NCBI RefSeq assembly: GCF_003952725.1
Contig: NZ_CP032509.1
Coordinates: 2,690,001-2,754,000, forward strand
Length of the DNA: 64,000 bases
Origin: Georhizobium profundi
GTDB lineage: Bacteria; Pseudomonadota; Alphaproteobacteria; Rhizobiales; Rhizobiaceae
Reading direction: 5' to 3'
The notes below the pieces were generated by a model. The model had not been told where the DNA came from. It did no database searches and was given only the letters and a program-made list of their open reading frames with translations. This document shows positions 39,345 through 48,457 of this stretch, one piece after another. Positions within the stretch are counted from its first letter, which is position 1; each line of letters begins with the position of its first letter. The position numbers and the translations under genes were made by a program.

Positions 39345-41687
39345 TTAGAACCGCGACGATGCGCCGAAGCGGAATTCCTGAACATCGTCGAACTCTTCCT
39401 TGGCGACCGGCACCGCGTAGTCGAGCCGCAGCGGACCGAAGGGAGAAGCCCAGATGAGCGATGCACCAACCGAGGCGCGCCAGGTCTGGTCGAAGCCGAC
39501 GCCACCGACGGTGACGGACGGATCAAGATCAGTCCCATAGAGCGTTCCGGCATCGGCAAAGGCTGCGACACGAAGACCGAAGTCACGCGGGACGACCGGC
39601 ATTGGCATGGATGCTTCAGCGGACGCGTTGAAGTAGGTCGTGCCGCCCAGCGCATCACGATCGCCATCGGCCAGAAGCTCAGACCGCGGACCGAAGCCAC
39701 GCGCATCGAAACCACGAATGGTCTCGCCGCCCTGCAGGAACTGGTCGAACACGCGCGCATTGTCGCCAAGCGAAACCATGTGGCCCGCACCAACTGCGAC
39801 CGAGCCGATGATGTCCTGAGACTCAGACAGCAGCTGGAAGTAGTTTGCCCGACCCGTGAACTTGATGAACTCCGCATCACCACCGAGGCCAGCGACTTCC
39901 ATGCCGGCTTCGGCGAAGATGCCGTCACGTGGCAGCTGGCGGTCATCCAGCGTGTTGAAGGTCAGTGTCGGCGAGATCGACGACTTGATCCACGGGCTGC
40001 TGGCAATGCCCTGCTGATAGGCCAGCGACAAAGACGAATCCGTTCCCGTGTAACGGGTCTCGGAGAAGTTGTAGGCAAGGCCAGCCGTCAGATTGTTGGT
40101 GATGGGTGCTGCGACGCGCAACGTCACACCGGTCTGCTCGTAGCTGTAGTTGTCCGGACGGTCGTCTTCGACGCGGAACACGTCGAAGCCTGCGGCAAGA
40201 CGATAGCCGAGGAAATAGGGCTCGGTGAAGCTGACGCGGTAGCTGCGCGAATTCTCGCCACCACCGGCGGCAACGCGGATGAACTGGCCACGACCGAGGA
40301 AGTTGCGCTCCGTTACAGAGGCTTCGATCGATGCACCGCCATCGCTGCCCGTCGAGTAACCGGCACCGATCGAGAACTCGCCGGTCGGCTGATCCTGAAC
40401 GTCGACGATGATGATGATGCGGTCGGGCTGCGAACCGGGCGCCGTCGAAATTTCGACCGAGCCGAAATAGCCGAGACGCTGGAGGCGCTCACGTGCACGG
40501 CGAACCATGGCCTGGTTGAAGGCATCGCCTTCCGACAGGTCGAATTCGCGGCGGATGACGTAGTCGCGCGTCCGGGTGTTGCCGCGGATCTCGATGCGCT
40601 CGACATAAGCGCGCGGACCCTGGTCGATCAGGTAGCTGACCGAGATCGTGCGGTTTGCGAAATCGCGATCGCCGCGCGGCGTGACCTGAGCGAACGGGAA
40701 GCCGGAATCGGCAACGCGCTCGGAAATCGCAACGATCGTGTCTTCGACGTCTTCCGCGCTGTAGGTCGCGCCGGAACGGCTTTGAACGAGTGCCTGAAGC
40801 TCTTCGGTGTTCACGTCGGCAACGGAGCTTTCGACATTGACTGCGCCGAAGTTGTAACGCTCGCCTTCCTGGACGGTGATCGTGACCGTGTATTCGTTCG
40901 TGGCGGGATCGAGCTCAGCGAAGGACGATACGACCTGGAAGTCCGCGTAGCCACGGTTGTAATAAAAGCGGCGCAGCAGTTCCTCGTCCGCGCGCAGCTT
41001 GTCTTCGGCGTAGACATCGCGGCGCGTCAAGAACGACAGGAAGTTCGAGCGCTTCGTCGTGATCACTTCGCGCAGGCGGCCATCGTTGAACGCCTGGTTG
41101 CCGACGAAATTGACCGTCGAGATTCGCGTACGATCACCTTCGTTGACTTCGAATGCGAGGTTGATGCGGCCATCGGCAAGCGTGACGGTGTTGGTCGTCA
41201 CCGTGGCATCATTTCGGCCGATCGCAGCGTAAGCATCGCGGATCGCCTGAATGTCGGCCTGAACGAGCGGCTCGCTGTAGGGTCCGAGCGGCTTGGTCTG
41301 GACGATGCCCTCAAGCTGGCGGTCGCGGATGCGGCTGTTGCCGTTGAAGACCACCTGATTGAGGATCTGGTTTTCGGAAACCGTAACGACGAGCGCCCCA
41401 CCCTGCTGGGCAATGCGGATGTCGGAGAACAGGCCGGTGGCGAACAGGCGACGGACGGATTCGTCGATATCGGCGTTCGTGAAGTCCTGACCTGGGCGAA
41501 TGGTGATGTTGCCGCGAACGGTCTCGGCATCGATGCGGCTGTTGCCCTGCACCTGGATGCTGTTGACGACTGCCGCCTGTGCGGCGGTCGTTGCACTCAG
41601 GAAAGCAATACCCGCTCCGCTGGATGCAATTCCCGTGGCTAGGGCGACGGCAGACACCGCACCCATGAACTTCGAACCGGCTCTCAT
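39345..41687 (-). CDS. bamA: Outer membrane protein assembly factor BamA
   Basis: BamA is the Omp85 core of the machine that inserts beta-barrels into the outer membrane. The 780-residue protein has a signal peptide (to about residue 37, ending AQA), five POTRA domains (first starts VVNSIQVQGNSRIDAETVRGN), and a 16-strand barrel from about residue 430. The conserved loop-6 motif appears as IRGFDARGFGPRS, and the last residue is phenylalanine (GASSRF), the beta-signal. I chose the ATG beginning MRAGSKFMGAV; the upstream codon at 41720 adds residues ahead of the signal peptide. Confidence 0.97.
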   Translation of the reverse strand: MRAGSKFMGAVSAVALATGIASSGAGIAFLSATTAAQAAVVNSIQVQGNSRIDAETVRGNITIRPGQDFTNADIDESVRRLFATGLFSDIRIAQQGGALVVTVSENQILNQVVFNGNSRIRDRQLEGIVQTKPLGPYSEPLVQADIQAIRDAYAAIGRNDATVTTNTVTLADGRINLAFEVNEGDRTRISTVNFVGNQAFNDGRLREVITTKRSNFLSFLTRRDVYAEDKLRADEELLRRFYYNRGYADFQVVSSFAELDPATNEYTVTITVQEGERYNFGAVNVESSVADVNTEELQALVQSRSGATYSAEDVEDTIVAISERVADSGFPFAQVTPRGDRDFANRTISVSYLIDQGPRAYVERIEIRGNTRTRDYVIRREFDLSEGDAFNQAMVRRARERLQRLGYFGSVEISTAPGSQPDRIIIIVDVQDQPTGEFSIGAGYSTGSDGGASIEASVTERNFLGRGQFIRVAAGGGENSRSYRVSFTEPYFLGYRLAAGFDVFRVEDDRPDNYSYEQTGVTLRVAAPITNNLTAGLAYNFSETRYTGTDSSLSLAYQQGIASSPWIKSSISPTLTFNTLDDRQLPRDGIFAEAGMEVAGLGGDAEFIKFTGRANYFQLLSESQDIIGSVAVGAGHMVSLGDNARVFDQFLQGGETIRGFDARGFGPRSELLADGDRDALGGTTYFNASAEASMPMPVVPRDFGLRVAAFADAGTLYGTDLDPSVTVGGVGFDQTWRASVGASLIWASPFGPLRLDYAVPVAKEEFDDVQEFRFGASSRF

Positions 41688-41793
41688 TATGAACTCTAAC
41701 CTTTTTGCCCGAACCACCACACCAGACGGATGCCCCGATTCCGAATAGTCCGTCGTTTTTTACCCGCTTTTGCCCTACAAGCAAGGCTGGCGG

Positions 41794-41808
41794 TTAATTT
41801 CTGTTTAC
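41794..41808. promoter_or_regulatory. Possible CtrA-like site upstream of bamA
   Basis: TTAA, seven bases, TTAC lie 107-121 bp before the bamA start. CtrA sites read TTAA-N7-TTAA, so one base differs. A T-rich match of this kind can arise by chance. Confidence 0.25.
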
Positions 41809-41899
41809 TTCATTTCAAGGCGTGGCCCAAAGGCCACTCCAGCCTTCAAACGTCGTAAACAATCCCTTTATTTTCGGGTGGATAGCAGCGTTTCAGCGA

Positions 41900-43033
41900 C
41901 TAACCCAACAGCATGTTGACATCGTTCCAGGTCGCAAAGACCATCAGTGCCAGCACCATCCCCAAACCGATCCTGAATGCCATCTCCTGCGCATTCTCGC
42001 CAAGAGGTCGCCCACGGATCGCCTCAATCGCATAGAAGACCAGATGGCCGCCGTCCAGCATCGGTACCGGCATAAGGTTCAACAGTCCAATGGAAACCGA
42101 CAGCACCGCGGCGAGCTGGATCACCGCAAGGATGCCAAGCGTCGCCATCTGGCCGGAAACCTGAGCCACCCGGATCGGCCCGCCGAGCTGATCAGCCTTC
42201 TCCTGGCCAATGATAATGTTGCGGATGTAGCCGAAAGTGCGGGTGACGATATAGCTCGTCTCGGCAACCGCCTGCCCCGTCGCTTCCAACGGCCCCATCT
42301 CGACTGTTCGGAAATTGCCGGTGTCCTGGTTGGTGACGACGCCGATCAGGCCGACTTCCAGGCGATTGCCGAAATTGTCCTCGATCTGCTCGCGGGCTGG
42401 AACCAGCGTGAAGTCACGCTCGACGCCATCGCGCTGCATGGTGACAGTGATCGGAACCTCGGGGCGGCTCGATACGTAACGGCGCACATCATCGAAGGTC
42501 TCGATCGGGTTGCCGTCGATGGCGACGAAGATGTCGCCAGGAGCGATGCCAGCGGTTTCTGCCGCACTGCCCGGTTGCACTTCGGCGACGACTGGATCGG
42601 AGACCGGTCGACCATACAGCGTGAAGACAGTGGCGAAGATCGCGATCGCCAGGATGAAGTTGGCGATCGGTCCTGCTGCGACGGTCAAAGCGCGGCGCCA
42701 TAGAGCTGCGCCCTGGAAAGAGCTCCGGCGATCGGCCTCGCTCATGGCCGCGTAGCCGTCATTGTCGGGCACGCTCGCGGCGTTTTCATCGCCGAAGAAC
42801 TTTACATAGCCGCCGAGCGGGATGGCGGAGAGCTTCCAGCGGGTGCCGTGCTTGTCATTGAACCCGAAGATTTCAGGTCCAAAGCCAACCGAAAATGCCA
42901 TCACGCGAATGCCGCACCACCGTCCGACGAGGTAGTGGCCCATTTCATGGACAAAGACGACGATCGTCAAAACCACGAGGAATGGCAGAATGTAGCCGGT
43001 CAGAAAGGCGAAGGTCGATGCCAGCGCATCCAT
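41900..43033 (-). CDS. rseP: RIP metalloprotease RseP/MmpA
   Basis: This site-2 protease cleaves transmembrane segments of anti-sigma factors and other membrane proteins. The 377-residue protein has the zinc motif HEMGH (near residue 27) in the first membrane segment, a periplasmic PDZ domain around residues 130-220 (AETAGIAPGDIFVAIDGNPI), and the second zinc ligand in NLMPVPMLDGGHLVFY near 325. Four membrane spans are visible. It lies between cdsA and bamA, the usual order. Confidence 0.95.
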   Translation of the reverse strand: MDALASTFAFLTGYILPFLVVLTIVVFVHEMGHYLVGRWCGIRVMAFSVGFGPEIFGFNDKHGTRWKLSAIPLGGYVKFFGDENAASVPDNDGYAAMSEADRRSSFQGAALWRRALTVAAGPIANFILAIAIFATVFTLYGRPVSDPVVAEVQPGSAAETAGIAPGDIFVAIDGNPIETFDDVRRYVSSRPEVPITVTMQRDGVERDFTLVPAREQIEDNFGNRLEVGLIGVVTNQDTGNFRTVEMGPLEATGQAVAETSYIVTRTFGYIRNIIIGQEKADQLGGPIRVAQVSGQMATLGILAVIQLAAVLSVSIGLLNLMPVPMLDGGHLVFYAIEAIRGRPLGENAQEMAFRIGLGMVLALMVFATWNDVNMLLG

Positions 43034-43107
43034 CGGACGTGTCCCTGCTCAAGAGCGGCGCACCTTGAGATGCGCCTGAAATTCATGTGAGTGACGACTG
43101 CTGGGTC

Positions 43108-43947
43108 CTATCCGCCCAACAGCGCCCAGGCAATCGGTGAACCGCTGGACGAGCTGGGAATCCCGCCCGCGATCACCAGCGCTATGAGAAAGGCTGCAAA
43201 AGCGGCAAATACGAGACCGTCGACCCTGTCCATGACGCCGCCGTGGCCCGGAATGAGCCTGCCGGAATCCTTGACCGCGTAACGCCGCTTCATCCAGGAT
43301 TCGAACAGATCGCCCACCTGGCTGGCGACCGACAGGACCGCGCAGAGGATCGGGATCCAGATCCCTCCCCTGTCCAGTGTCAAAAGCGCAACCGCCGTGC
43401 CTGCGGCGATCCCGCCGAACATGCCGAAAATCGCGCCGGACCAGGTTTTGCCGGGCGAAATTTTCGGGGCGAGCTTGCGTCCGCCCAAAGCCCGGCCACA
43501 GAAATAAGCGAGAATGTCGGTCGCCCAGACGACGGCGAAGACGAACGCCATTCCGATGAGACCCAGTGTTGTGTCATCGCGTAACGCCGCAAGGGCCAAG
43601 CCGGAAAAGCCGGCATAGAGAACGCCGAGGCCCATCCACGGGCCACGGCCACTTGTCCGGGCGGCGAGAGCAACCGCGCCCGCACCGATCAGGATTGCGC
43701 CGGTGGAATAGGCAAAGGCATTGCCGACAATGAACCACATGATGGCGCCCATGCTCGCCCAGCCGACGAGAAAGGCTGGGCGGGACCGGCGTTCGGCCTG
43801 CACCATCGTGGTCCACTCATAGTAGATCAGCGCGGCGAGGATGGCGCAGAAGATGCGGAACGGAAGGCCGCCGAACCAGGCCAGAAGCAGGACTGCGATG
43901 CCGAGGATGACTGCGGAAACGACCCGCTGCTTCAATTCCAGCTGCAT
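43108..43947 (-). CDS. cdsA: Phosphatidate cytidylyltransferase
   Basis: CdsA makes CDP-diacylglycerol from phosphatidate and CTP, the branch point for phospholipids. The 279-residue protein is a polytopic membrane enzyme with about seven hydrophobic segments and the family signature region KISPGKTWSGAIFGMFGG (near 170) and SQVGDLFESWMKRRYAVKDSGRLIPGHGGVMDRVDGLVFA near 225. The ATG at 43947 overlaps the uppS stop (TGATG); a GTG one codon earlier is possible. It sits in the operon uppS-cdsA-rseP. Confidence 0.95.
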   Translation of the reverse strand: MQLELKQRVVSAVILGIAVLLLAWFGGLPFRIFCAILAALIYYEWTTMVQAERRSRPAFLVGWASMGAIMWFIVGNAFAYSTGAILIGAGAVALAARTSGRGPWMGLGVLYAGFSGLALAALRDDTTLGLIGMAFVFAVVWATDILAYFCGRALGGRKLAPKISPGKTWSGAIFGMFGGIAAGTAVALLTLDRGGIWIPILCAVLSVASQVGDLFESWMKRRYAVKDSGRLIPGHGGVMDRVDGLVFAAFAAFLIALVIAGGIPSSSSGSPIAWALLGG

Positions 43948-44699
43948 CACGAACCGAGCGCGACATCGCGTTCGGGAACGGCCCCGAAGCGGCGCTCCCG
44001 CGAAGCGTATTCATCCAGCGCGCGGTGAAAGGCCGATTTGTCGAAGTCCGGCCAGAGCACCGGCACGAAGACGAATTCCGTGTAGGCCGCCTGCCACAGA
44101 AGAAAATTCGACAAACGCTGCTCGCCGCTCGTGCGGATGATGACGTCCGGATCAGGAATTCCCGCCGTATCCAGAAACGCCGACAGCGTGTGCTCGTTGA
44201 CGTTGGCCGGCGACAACTCGCCTCGCCCGACCGCTTCGGCCAGACGCTTGGCGGCACGCACGATCTCGTCCCGCCCGCCATAGTTGAACGCGATCACAAG
44301 GTGCATCGCGCTGTTGTTGCGGGTGAGCTCTTCCGCTTCGACCAGGAGGCCCAGGATCTCGCGATCCAGCCGCGCCCGACCTCCGATCACACGGATGCGA
44401 ATGTTCTCCTTGTGGAGTTCCGCCAGGTCGCGCCGGATGAAGAGCTTCAGCAGCCCCATGAGATCGGTGATCTCTTCTTCCGGGCGGTTCCAGTTCTCCG
44501 ACGAGAATGCAAACAGCGTGAGATAGCGGACACCCGCCTCGCCTGCTGCCTGCACCGTTTCGCGCACGGCTTCGACACCCTTGCGGTGTCCCATGGTCCG
44601 TGGAAGGCCGCGCCGCTTGGCCCACCGGCCATTGCCGTCCATGATGATCGCGACGTGATGCGGCGTGGTCAAAGGCAAAACTCCGCTAAGGCTTCGCAC
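43947..44699 (-). CDS. uppS: Isoprenyl (undecaprenyl) diphosphate synthase
   Basis: UppS elongates farnesyl diphosphate with isopentenyl diphosphate to the C55 carrier used for peptidoglycan and O-antigen. Motifs of cis-prenyltransferases are [17 protein letters not shown] near residue 18 (catalytic aspartate), [15 protein letters not shown] near 75, and [23 protein letters not shown] near 195. The GTG at 44699 gives 250 residues but lacks a clear ribosome-binding site; a TTG at 44672 preceded by GGAG would give 241. It overlaps cdsA. Confidence 0.94.
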   Translation of the reverse strand: MRSLSGVLPLTTPHHVAIIMDGNGRWAKRRGLPRTMGHRKGVEAVRETVQAAGEAGVRYLTLFAFSSENWNRPEEEITDLMGLLKLFIRRDLAELHKENIRIRVIGGRARLDREILGLLVEAEELTRNNSAMHLVIAFNYGGRDEIVRAAKRLAEAVGRGELSPANVNEHTLSAFLDTAGIPDPDVIIRTSGEQRLSNFLLWQAAYTEFVFVPVLWPDFDKSAFHRALDEYASRERRFGAVPERDVALGS

Positions 44700-44737
44700 C
44701 GAGAACGACTTGGTCGGCCGGTCATGCAGGCGCCAAT

Positions 44738-45298
44738 CTAGACCTGCATGATTTCCTTTTCCTTATCGACGAGCAAGCGGTCGATCTCGGCAATGGTCTC
44801 ATCGGTCATCTTTTGAACCCGATCGGACTGCTGGCGGCTGTCGTCCTGGCTGATGACGCCCGCCTTTTCGTTCTTCTTCAACTCGTCCATGCCGTCGCGA
44901 CGCACGTGGCGCGCAGCGACTCGCGCGGTCTCTGCATAGTTATGTGCCACTTTGACCAGCTCGCGGCGGCGCTCCTCGTTGAGGTCCGGCAGCGGAATAC
45001 GCAGCGTCTGGCCGTCGACGATCGGGTTGAGGCCGAGATTGGCTTCACGGATGCCGCGATCGACAGCGCCAACCATCTGCTTGTCCCAAACCTGAACGGA
45101 CAGCATGCGCGCTTCCGCGACGCCGACATTCGCGACCTGGTTGAGCGGCATGCGCGAGCCATAGGCCTCGACCATCACCGGATCCAGCACGTTTGCCGAC
45201 GCGCGGCCCGTGCGCAGACCGTTAACGTCGTTCTTGAATGCCGTGACGGCACCTTCCATGCGCCGCTTCAGCTCGGAAAAGTTTGTTCCATCAGCCAT
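44738..45298 (-). CDS. frr: Ribosome recycling factor
   Basis: RRF splits the post-termination ribosome together with EF-G. The 186-residue length is standard. The three-helix-bundle ends are seen as [38 protein letters not shown] and the C-terminal [25 protein letters not shown]; the small beta domain has [16 protein letters not shown] near residue 105. It follows pyrH by 60 bases and precedes uppS, as in most bacteria. Confidence 0.97.
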   Translation of the reverse strand: MADGTNFSELKRRMEGAVTAFKNDVNGLRTGRASANVLDPVMVEAYGSRMPLNQVANVGVAEARMLSVQVWDKQMVGAVDRGIREANLGLNPIVDGQTLRIPLPDLNEERRRELVKVAHNYAETARVAARHVRRDGMDELKKNEKAGVISQDDSRQQSDRVQKMTDETIAEIDRLLVDKEKEIMQV

Positions 45299-45358
45299 GA
45301 TTCATGCTCCCATGCGTGAGTGAGCGGCGGCGCGACAACGCTCGCCAGCCACCTCATT

Positions 45359-46084
45359 CTATCTGTCGGTGACAACCGTACCGCGGCCGCCGCCTGTTAC
45401 GATGGCGGCCAGGCCGCCTTTTTCGTGGATTGAGAATACGATGATCGGGATCGCGTTTTCGCGCGCGAGCGAAACGGCGGCGACATCCATGACCGCCAGG
45501 CCCTTGTCGAGCACTTCGGCGTGGGTCAGGCTGTCGAAGCGGGTCGCCGTCGGGTCCTTCTTCGGATCGGCGGAATAGATCCCGTCGACCTGTGTGCCCT
45601 TGAGGATCGCTTCGGCGCCCATTTCGGCAGCGCGGAGCGCAGCGGCGGAATCGGTCGTGAAGAACGGGTTGCCCGTCCCACCGGCGAAGATCACGACCCG
45701 GCCCTTGTCGAGGTGATGCAGGGCTGCGCGCTGCGAGAAGCTCTGGCAGATCTCCGGCATGGCAATGGCCGAGAGAACCTCGGTGTCGATGCCGAGCTTG
45801 CGCAGCGAAGTTGCCAGCGCCAGGGCGTTGATGACCGTTGCGAGCATGCCCATGTGGTCGCCCGTCACGCGATCGCCGCCCTTGGAGGCAACGGCCACGC
45901 CGCGGAAGATGTTGCCGCCTCCGACAACCACGCCGACCTCGACGCCCATGGCGCGCACTTCGGCGATGTCACTGGCGATGCGGTCGGCCACTTCGACGTC
46001 GATCCCGAAGCCCTGACTGCCCATCAACGCCTCACCCGAGGCCTTCAGCAGGATGCGCTTGTAGCGCGGGGCATCGGTTTTCAT
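45359..46084 (-). CDS. pyrH: UMP kinase
   Basis: PyrH phosphorylates UMP to UDP, feeding pyrimidine nucleotide and UDP-sugar synthesis. The 241-residue amino-acid-kinase-fold protein starts YKRILLKASGEALMGSQGFGID (phosphate-binding loop), has VGVVVGGGNIFRG near residue 50, FAGGTGNPFFTTDSAAALRA near 137, and AILKGTQVDGIYSADPKKDP near 160. The ATG chosen gives the family N-terminus MKTDAPRYKRI after AAAAAGACGAGTG. It lies between tsf and frr. Confidence 0.97.
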   Translation of the reverse strand: MKTDAPRYKRILLKASGEALMGSQGFGIDVEVADRIASDIAEVRAMGVEVGVVVGGGNIFRGVAVASKGGDRVTGDHMGMLATVINALALATSLRKLGIDTEVLSAIAMPEICQSFSQRAALHHLDKGRVVIFAGGTGNPFFTTDSAAALRAAEMGAEAILKGTQVDGIYSADPKKDPTATRFDSLTHAEVLDKGLAVMDVAAVSLARENAIPIIVFSIHEKGGLAAIVTGGGRGTVVTDR

Positions 46085-46193
46085 GCGTTCACTCGTCTTT
46101 TTCTGAAGCTGGACAAGCCGCATACACGAAGGGCACCACGTTGTCACGCAGTGCCCTTGCGGTGTTCACGGCCGTGGACAATCGATCGGGCAA

Positions 46194-47117
46194 TCAGCCC
46201 TTGGCGACCGCCGCGACTTCGGCTGCGAAGTCGGTTTCTTCGCGCTCGATGCCCTCACCGAGAGCAAAGCGGACGAAGCCCGTGACCTTGATCGGTGCGC
46301 CGACTTCAGCTTCGGCTGCCTTCACGGCGTCGCCGACCGTGTGGTCGGGGTTCATGACGAAGGCCTGCGACAGCAGAGCAACTTCTTCGTAGAACTTGCG
46401 CATGCGGCCTTCCACCATCTTCTCGATGATGTTCTCCGGCTTGCCGGACTCGCGCGCCTGCTCGATGAAGATCTGACGCTCGCGCTCGGCGACAGTCGCA
46501 TCCACGTCCTGCGAGGTCAGAGCGAGCGGGTTGGTCGCTGCCACATGCATGGCAACCTGGCGACCGATGGCGTTGAGCTTGTCCTTGTCACCCGTCGATT
46601 CCAGGGCAACGAGCACGCCGAGCTTGCCGAGATCGGTGGCAACGGCGTTGTGCATGTACGTTGCGACGACGCCGTCCGACACGGTCAGAAGAGCGGTGCG
46701 GCGCAGCGCCATGTTCTCGCCGATCGTCGCGACTGCATCCTTGATGGTGTCGCCGACGGGCTTGGACGTTGCCGGGTAGGTTGCTGCCGAAACGGCCTCG
46801 ACGGAACCGTCCGTGGTGAGCGCGACCTTGGCGACACCTGCGACGAGATCCTGGAACTTGTCGTTGCGCGCAACGAAGTCGGTTTCCGAGTTCAGCTCGA
46901 CGACGACAGCCTTCGTGCCTTCGCTGGCTACGCCGACCAGGCCTTCGGCAGCCGTGCGGCTGGCCTTCTTGTCAGCCTTGGCGATGCCCTTGGCGCGCAG
47001 CCAGTCGATCGCTGCTTCCATGTCGCCATTGGTTTCGGCCAGCGCCTTCTTGCAGTCCATCATGCCTGCGCCGGACTTTTCGCGCAGTTCTTTCACCATC
47101 TGAGCGGTAATGTTCAT
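46194..47117 (-). CDS. tsf: Translation elongation factor Ts
   Basis: EF-Ts exchanges GDP for GTP on EF-Tu. The 307-residue protein begins with the UBA-like domain [42 protein letters not shown], followed by the core with [16 protein letters not shown], the TDFV motif that contacts EF-Tu (near residue 80), and two subdomains. The ATG follows AGAGGC. It is 233 bases after rpsB, a gap with a strong hairpin, and 109 bases before pyrH. Confidence 0.97.
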   Translation of the reverse strand: MNITAQMVKELREKSGAGMMDCKKALAETNGDMEAAIDWLRAKGIAKADKKASRTAAEGLVGVASEGTKAVVVELNSETDFVARNDKFQDLVAGVAKVALTTDGSVEAVSAATYPATSKPVGDTIKDAVATIGENMALRRTALLTVSDGVVATYMHNAVATDLGKLGVLVALESTGDKDKLNAIGRQVAMHVAATNPLALTSQDVDATVAERERQIFIEQARESGKPENIIEKMVEGRMRKFYEEVALLSQAFVMNPDHTVGDAVKAAEAEVGAPIKVTGFVRFALGEGIEREETDFAAEVAAVAKG

Positions 47118-47291
47118 TCTAGCCTCTTGTCGTCTGTCATGGTCCGGCCGGCTTGGGCGGGACCTGGTTGGGGCGTGGAGACCGCGCCCTGTCGAATTCT
47201 TCGGCACGTTAGAGCGTTTCCAGGTGAAGTGGATACCGGTTCACCGCCTGGAAAACGCGACAAAATAAGCCGACATCGTCTTCATAAGCAT

Positions 47292-47329
47292 GACGGCCGG
47301 CGAAGCGATTGTTCGCGGCGCCGGCCGTC
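47292..47329 (-). other. Hairpin between rpsB and tsf
   Basis: GACGGCCGGCG and CGCCGGCCGTC pair as perfect 11-bp arms around a 16-base loop, beginning 22 bases after the rpsB stop. There is no T-run on the minus strand. It could attenuate expression of tsf or protect the rpsB message; both are inferences. Confidence 0.55.
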
Positions 47330-47350
47330 TGAATGCAGGACGATCGGAGC

Positions 47351-48139
47351 TTAGGCGGTGGCGCCTTCGCCCTCGACACTGCCGGCGTCGTCAAGCGCAG
47401 GCTCGACAGGCGTCTCGGCGGATGCGCCGACATCGACGCCCGAAGCGCCCTGCTGGCGTGCAATGCCATCGAGAGCGGCACGCGAGATCAGTTCGCAATA
47501 GAGCGAGATCGCACGGGCGGCATCGTCATTGCCCGGGATCGGGTAGTCGACGCGGTCGGGATCGCAGTTCGAATCGACGACGGCGACAACCGGGATGCCG
47601 AGGCGCTTGGCTTCGTCGATCGCGATCGCTTCCTTGTTGGTGTCGATGATGAAGATCAGGTCCGGTGTGCCGCCCATGTCGCGGATACCGCCAAGCGCAC
47701 GCTCAAGCTTCTCGCGCTCGCGATCGAGGTTGAGACGCTCTTTCTTGGTCAGACCCTGGGCGTCGCCGGCGAGCAGCTCGTCGAGCTTACGCAGGCGCTG
47801 GATCGAGTTGGAGATCGTCTTCCAGTTCGTCAGCATGCCGCCGAGCCAGCGGGCGTTGACGTAATACTGAGCCGAACGCTTTGCGGCATCGGCGATGATC
47901 TCGGACGCCTGGCGCTTGGTGCCGACGAAGAGCACGCGGCCGCCACCGGCGACGGTGTCAGACACGACCTTCAGCGCCTGATGCAGGAGCGGAACGGTCT
48001 GAGCGAGATCGATGATGTGGACGTTGTTGCGGTCACCGAAGATGAAAGGCTTCATCTTGGGGTTCCAACGGTGGGTCTGGTGACCAAAGTGAACGCCAGC
48101 TTCAAGCAATTGGCGCATGGAAAAATCGGGCAGTGACAT
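47351..48139 (-). CDS. rpsB: 30S ribosomal protein S2
   Basis: S2 is bound late in 30S assembly and needs S1 contact. The 262-residue protein has the family core [56 protein letters not shown] near residue 70, [16 protein letters not shown] near 98 and [19 protein letters not shown] near 205, plus an acidic C-terminal extension. The ATG at 48139 gives [12 protein letters not shown]. It is first in the long minus-strand run of translation and envelope genes. Confidence 0.97.
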   Translation of the reverse strand: MSLPDFSMRQLLEAGVHFGHQTHRWNPKMKPFIFGDRNNVHIIDLAQTVPLLHQALKVVSDTVAGGGRVLFVGTKRQASEIIADAAKRSAQYYVNARWLGGMLTNWKTISNSIQRLRKLDELLAGDAQGLTKKERLNLDREREKLERALGGIRDMGGTPDLIFIIDTNKEAIAIDEAKRLGIPVVAVVDSNCDPDRVDYPIPGNDDAARAISLYCELISRAALDGIARQQGASGVDVGASAETPVEPALDDAGSVEGEGATA

Positions 48140-48457
48140 GCCTTGTGTATCCTTTCCGGTTGAACCTCCGCGCAGCAACAGCCTTTCGGCCACCGGCGGA
48201 ACGGACCGGATTTCTCCCGGCCAATCCCAAACCGCGCGTGTGGAATGGTCGCTGCCATATAGAACTCGTCGAAGAATGGCAACCCACTGCCCTCCGCAAG
48301 CCTGTCATGGGCTCCTCCAGCCACAGCTCGAGCCGTACCTCGGCGCGCCTGATGCCGAATATGCACGGTGTCGGGAAGAGTTTCCGTCATTTGACAACTC
48401 GCTTGCACAAGGCCTGCTTTTCGGTCATCAAACATCGTTTCCACAAGATCGCGCCCC
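48140..48457. other. Divergent intergenic region between rpsB and the CHASE3 kinase gene
   Basis: The gap is 318 bp. On the minus strand a weak promoter-like pair (GTTGCC and CTATAT, 15 bases apart, 48257-48283) could serve rpsB; the spacing is short. On the plus strand TTGACA at 48391 is followed 17 bases later by a poor -10 (CTGCTT). I see no supported gene. Confidence 0.4.

Noticed and set aside
39261..41642. A 793-codon open frame antisense to bamA, and similar long antisense frames over glnA (5477-6922) and gyrA (33515-34765)
   Set aside because: They mirror real genes codon for codon on the other strand, have no ribosome-binding site or recognisable domain, and are expected from G+C-rich codon bias.
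41794..41808. Firm CtrA regulation of bamA
   Set aside because: The match to TTAA-N7-TTAA has one mismatch in a T-rich stretch; kept only as a low-confidence site, not as a finding.
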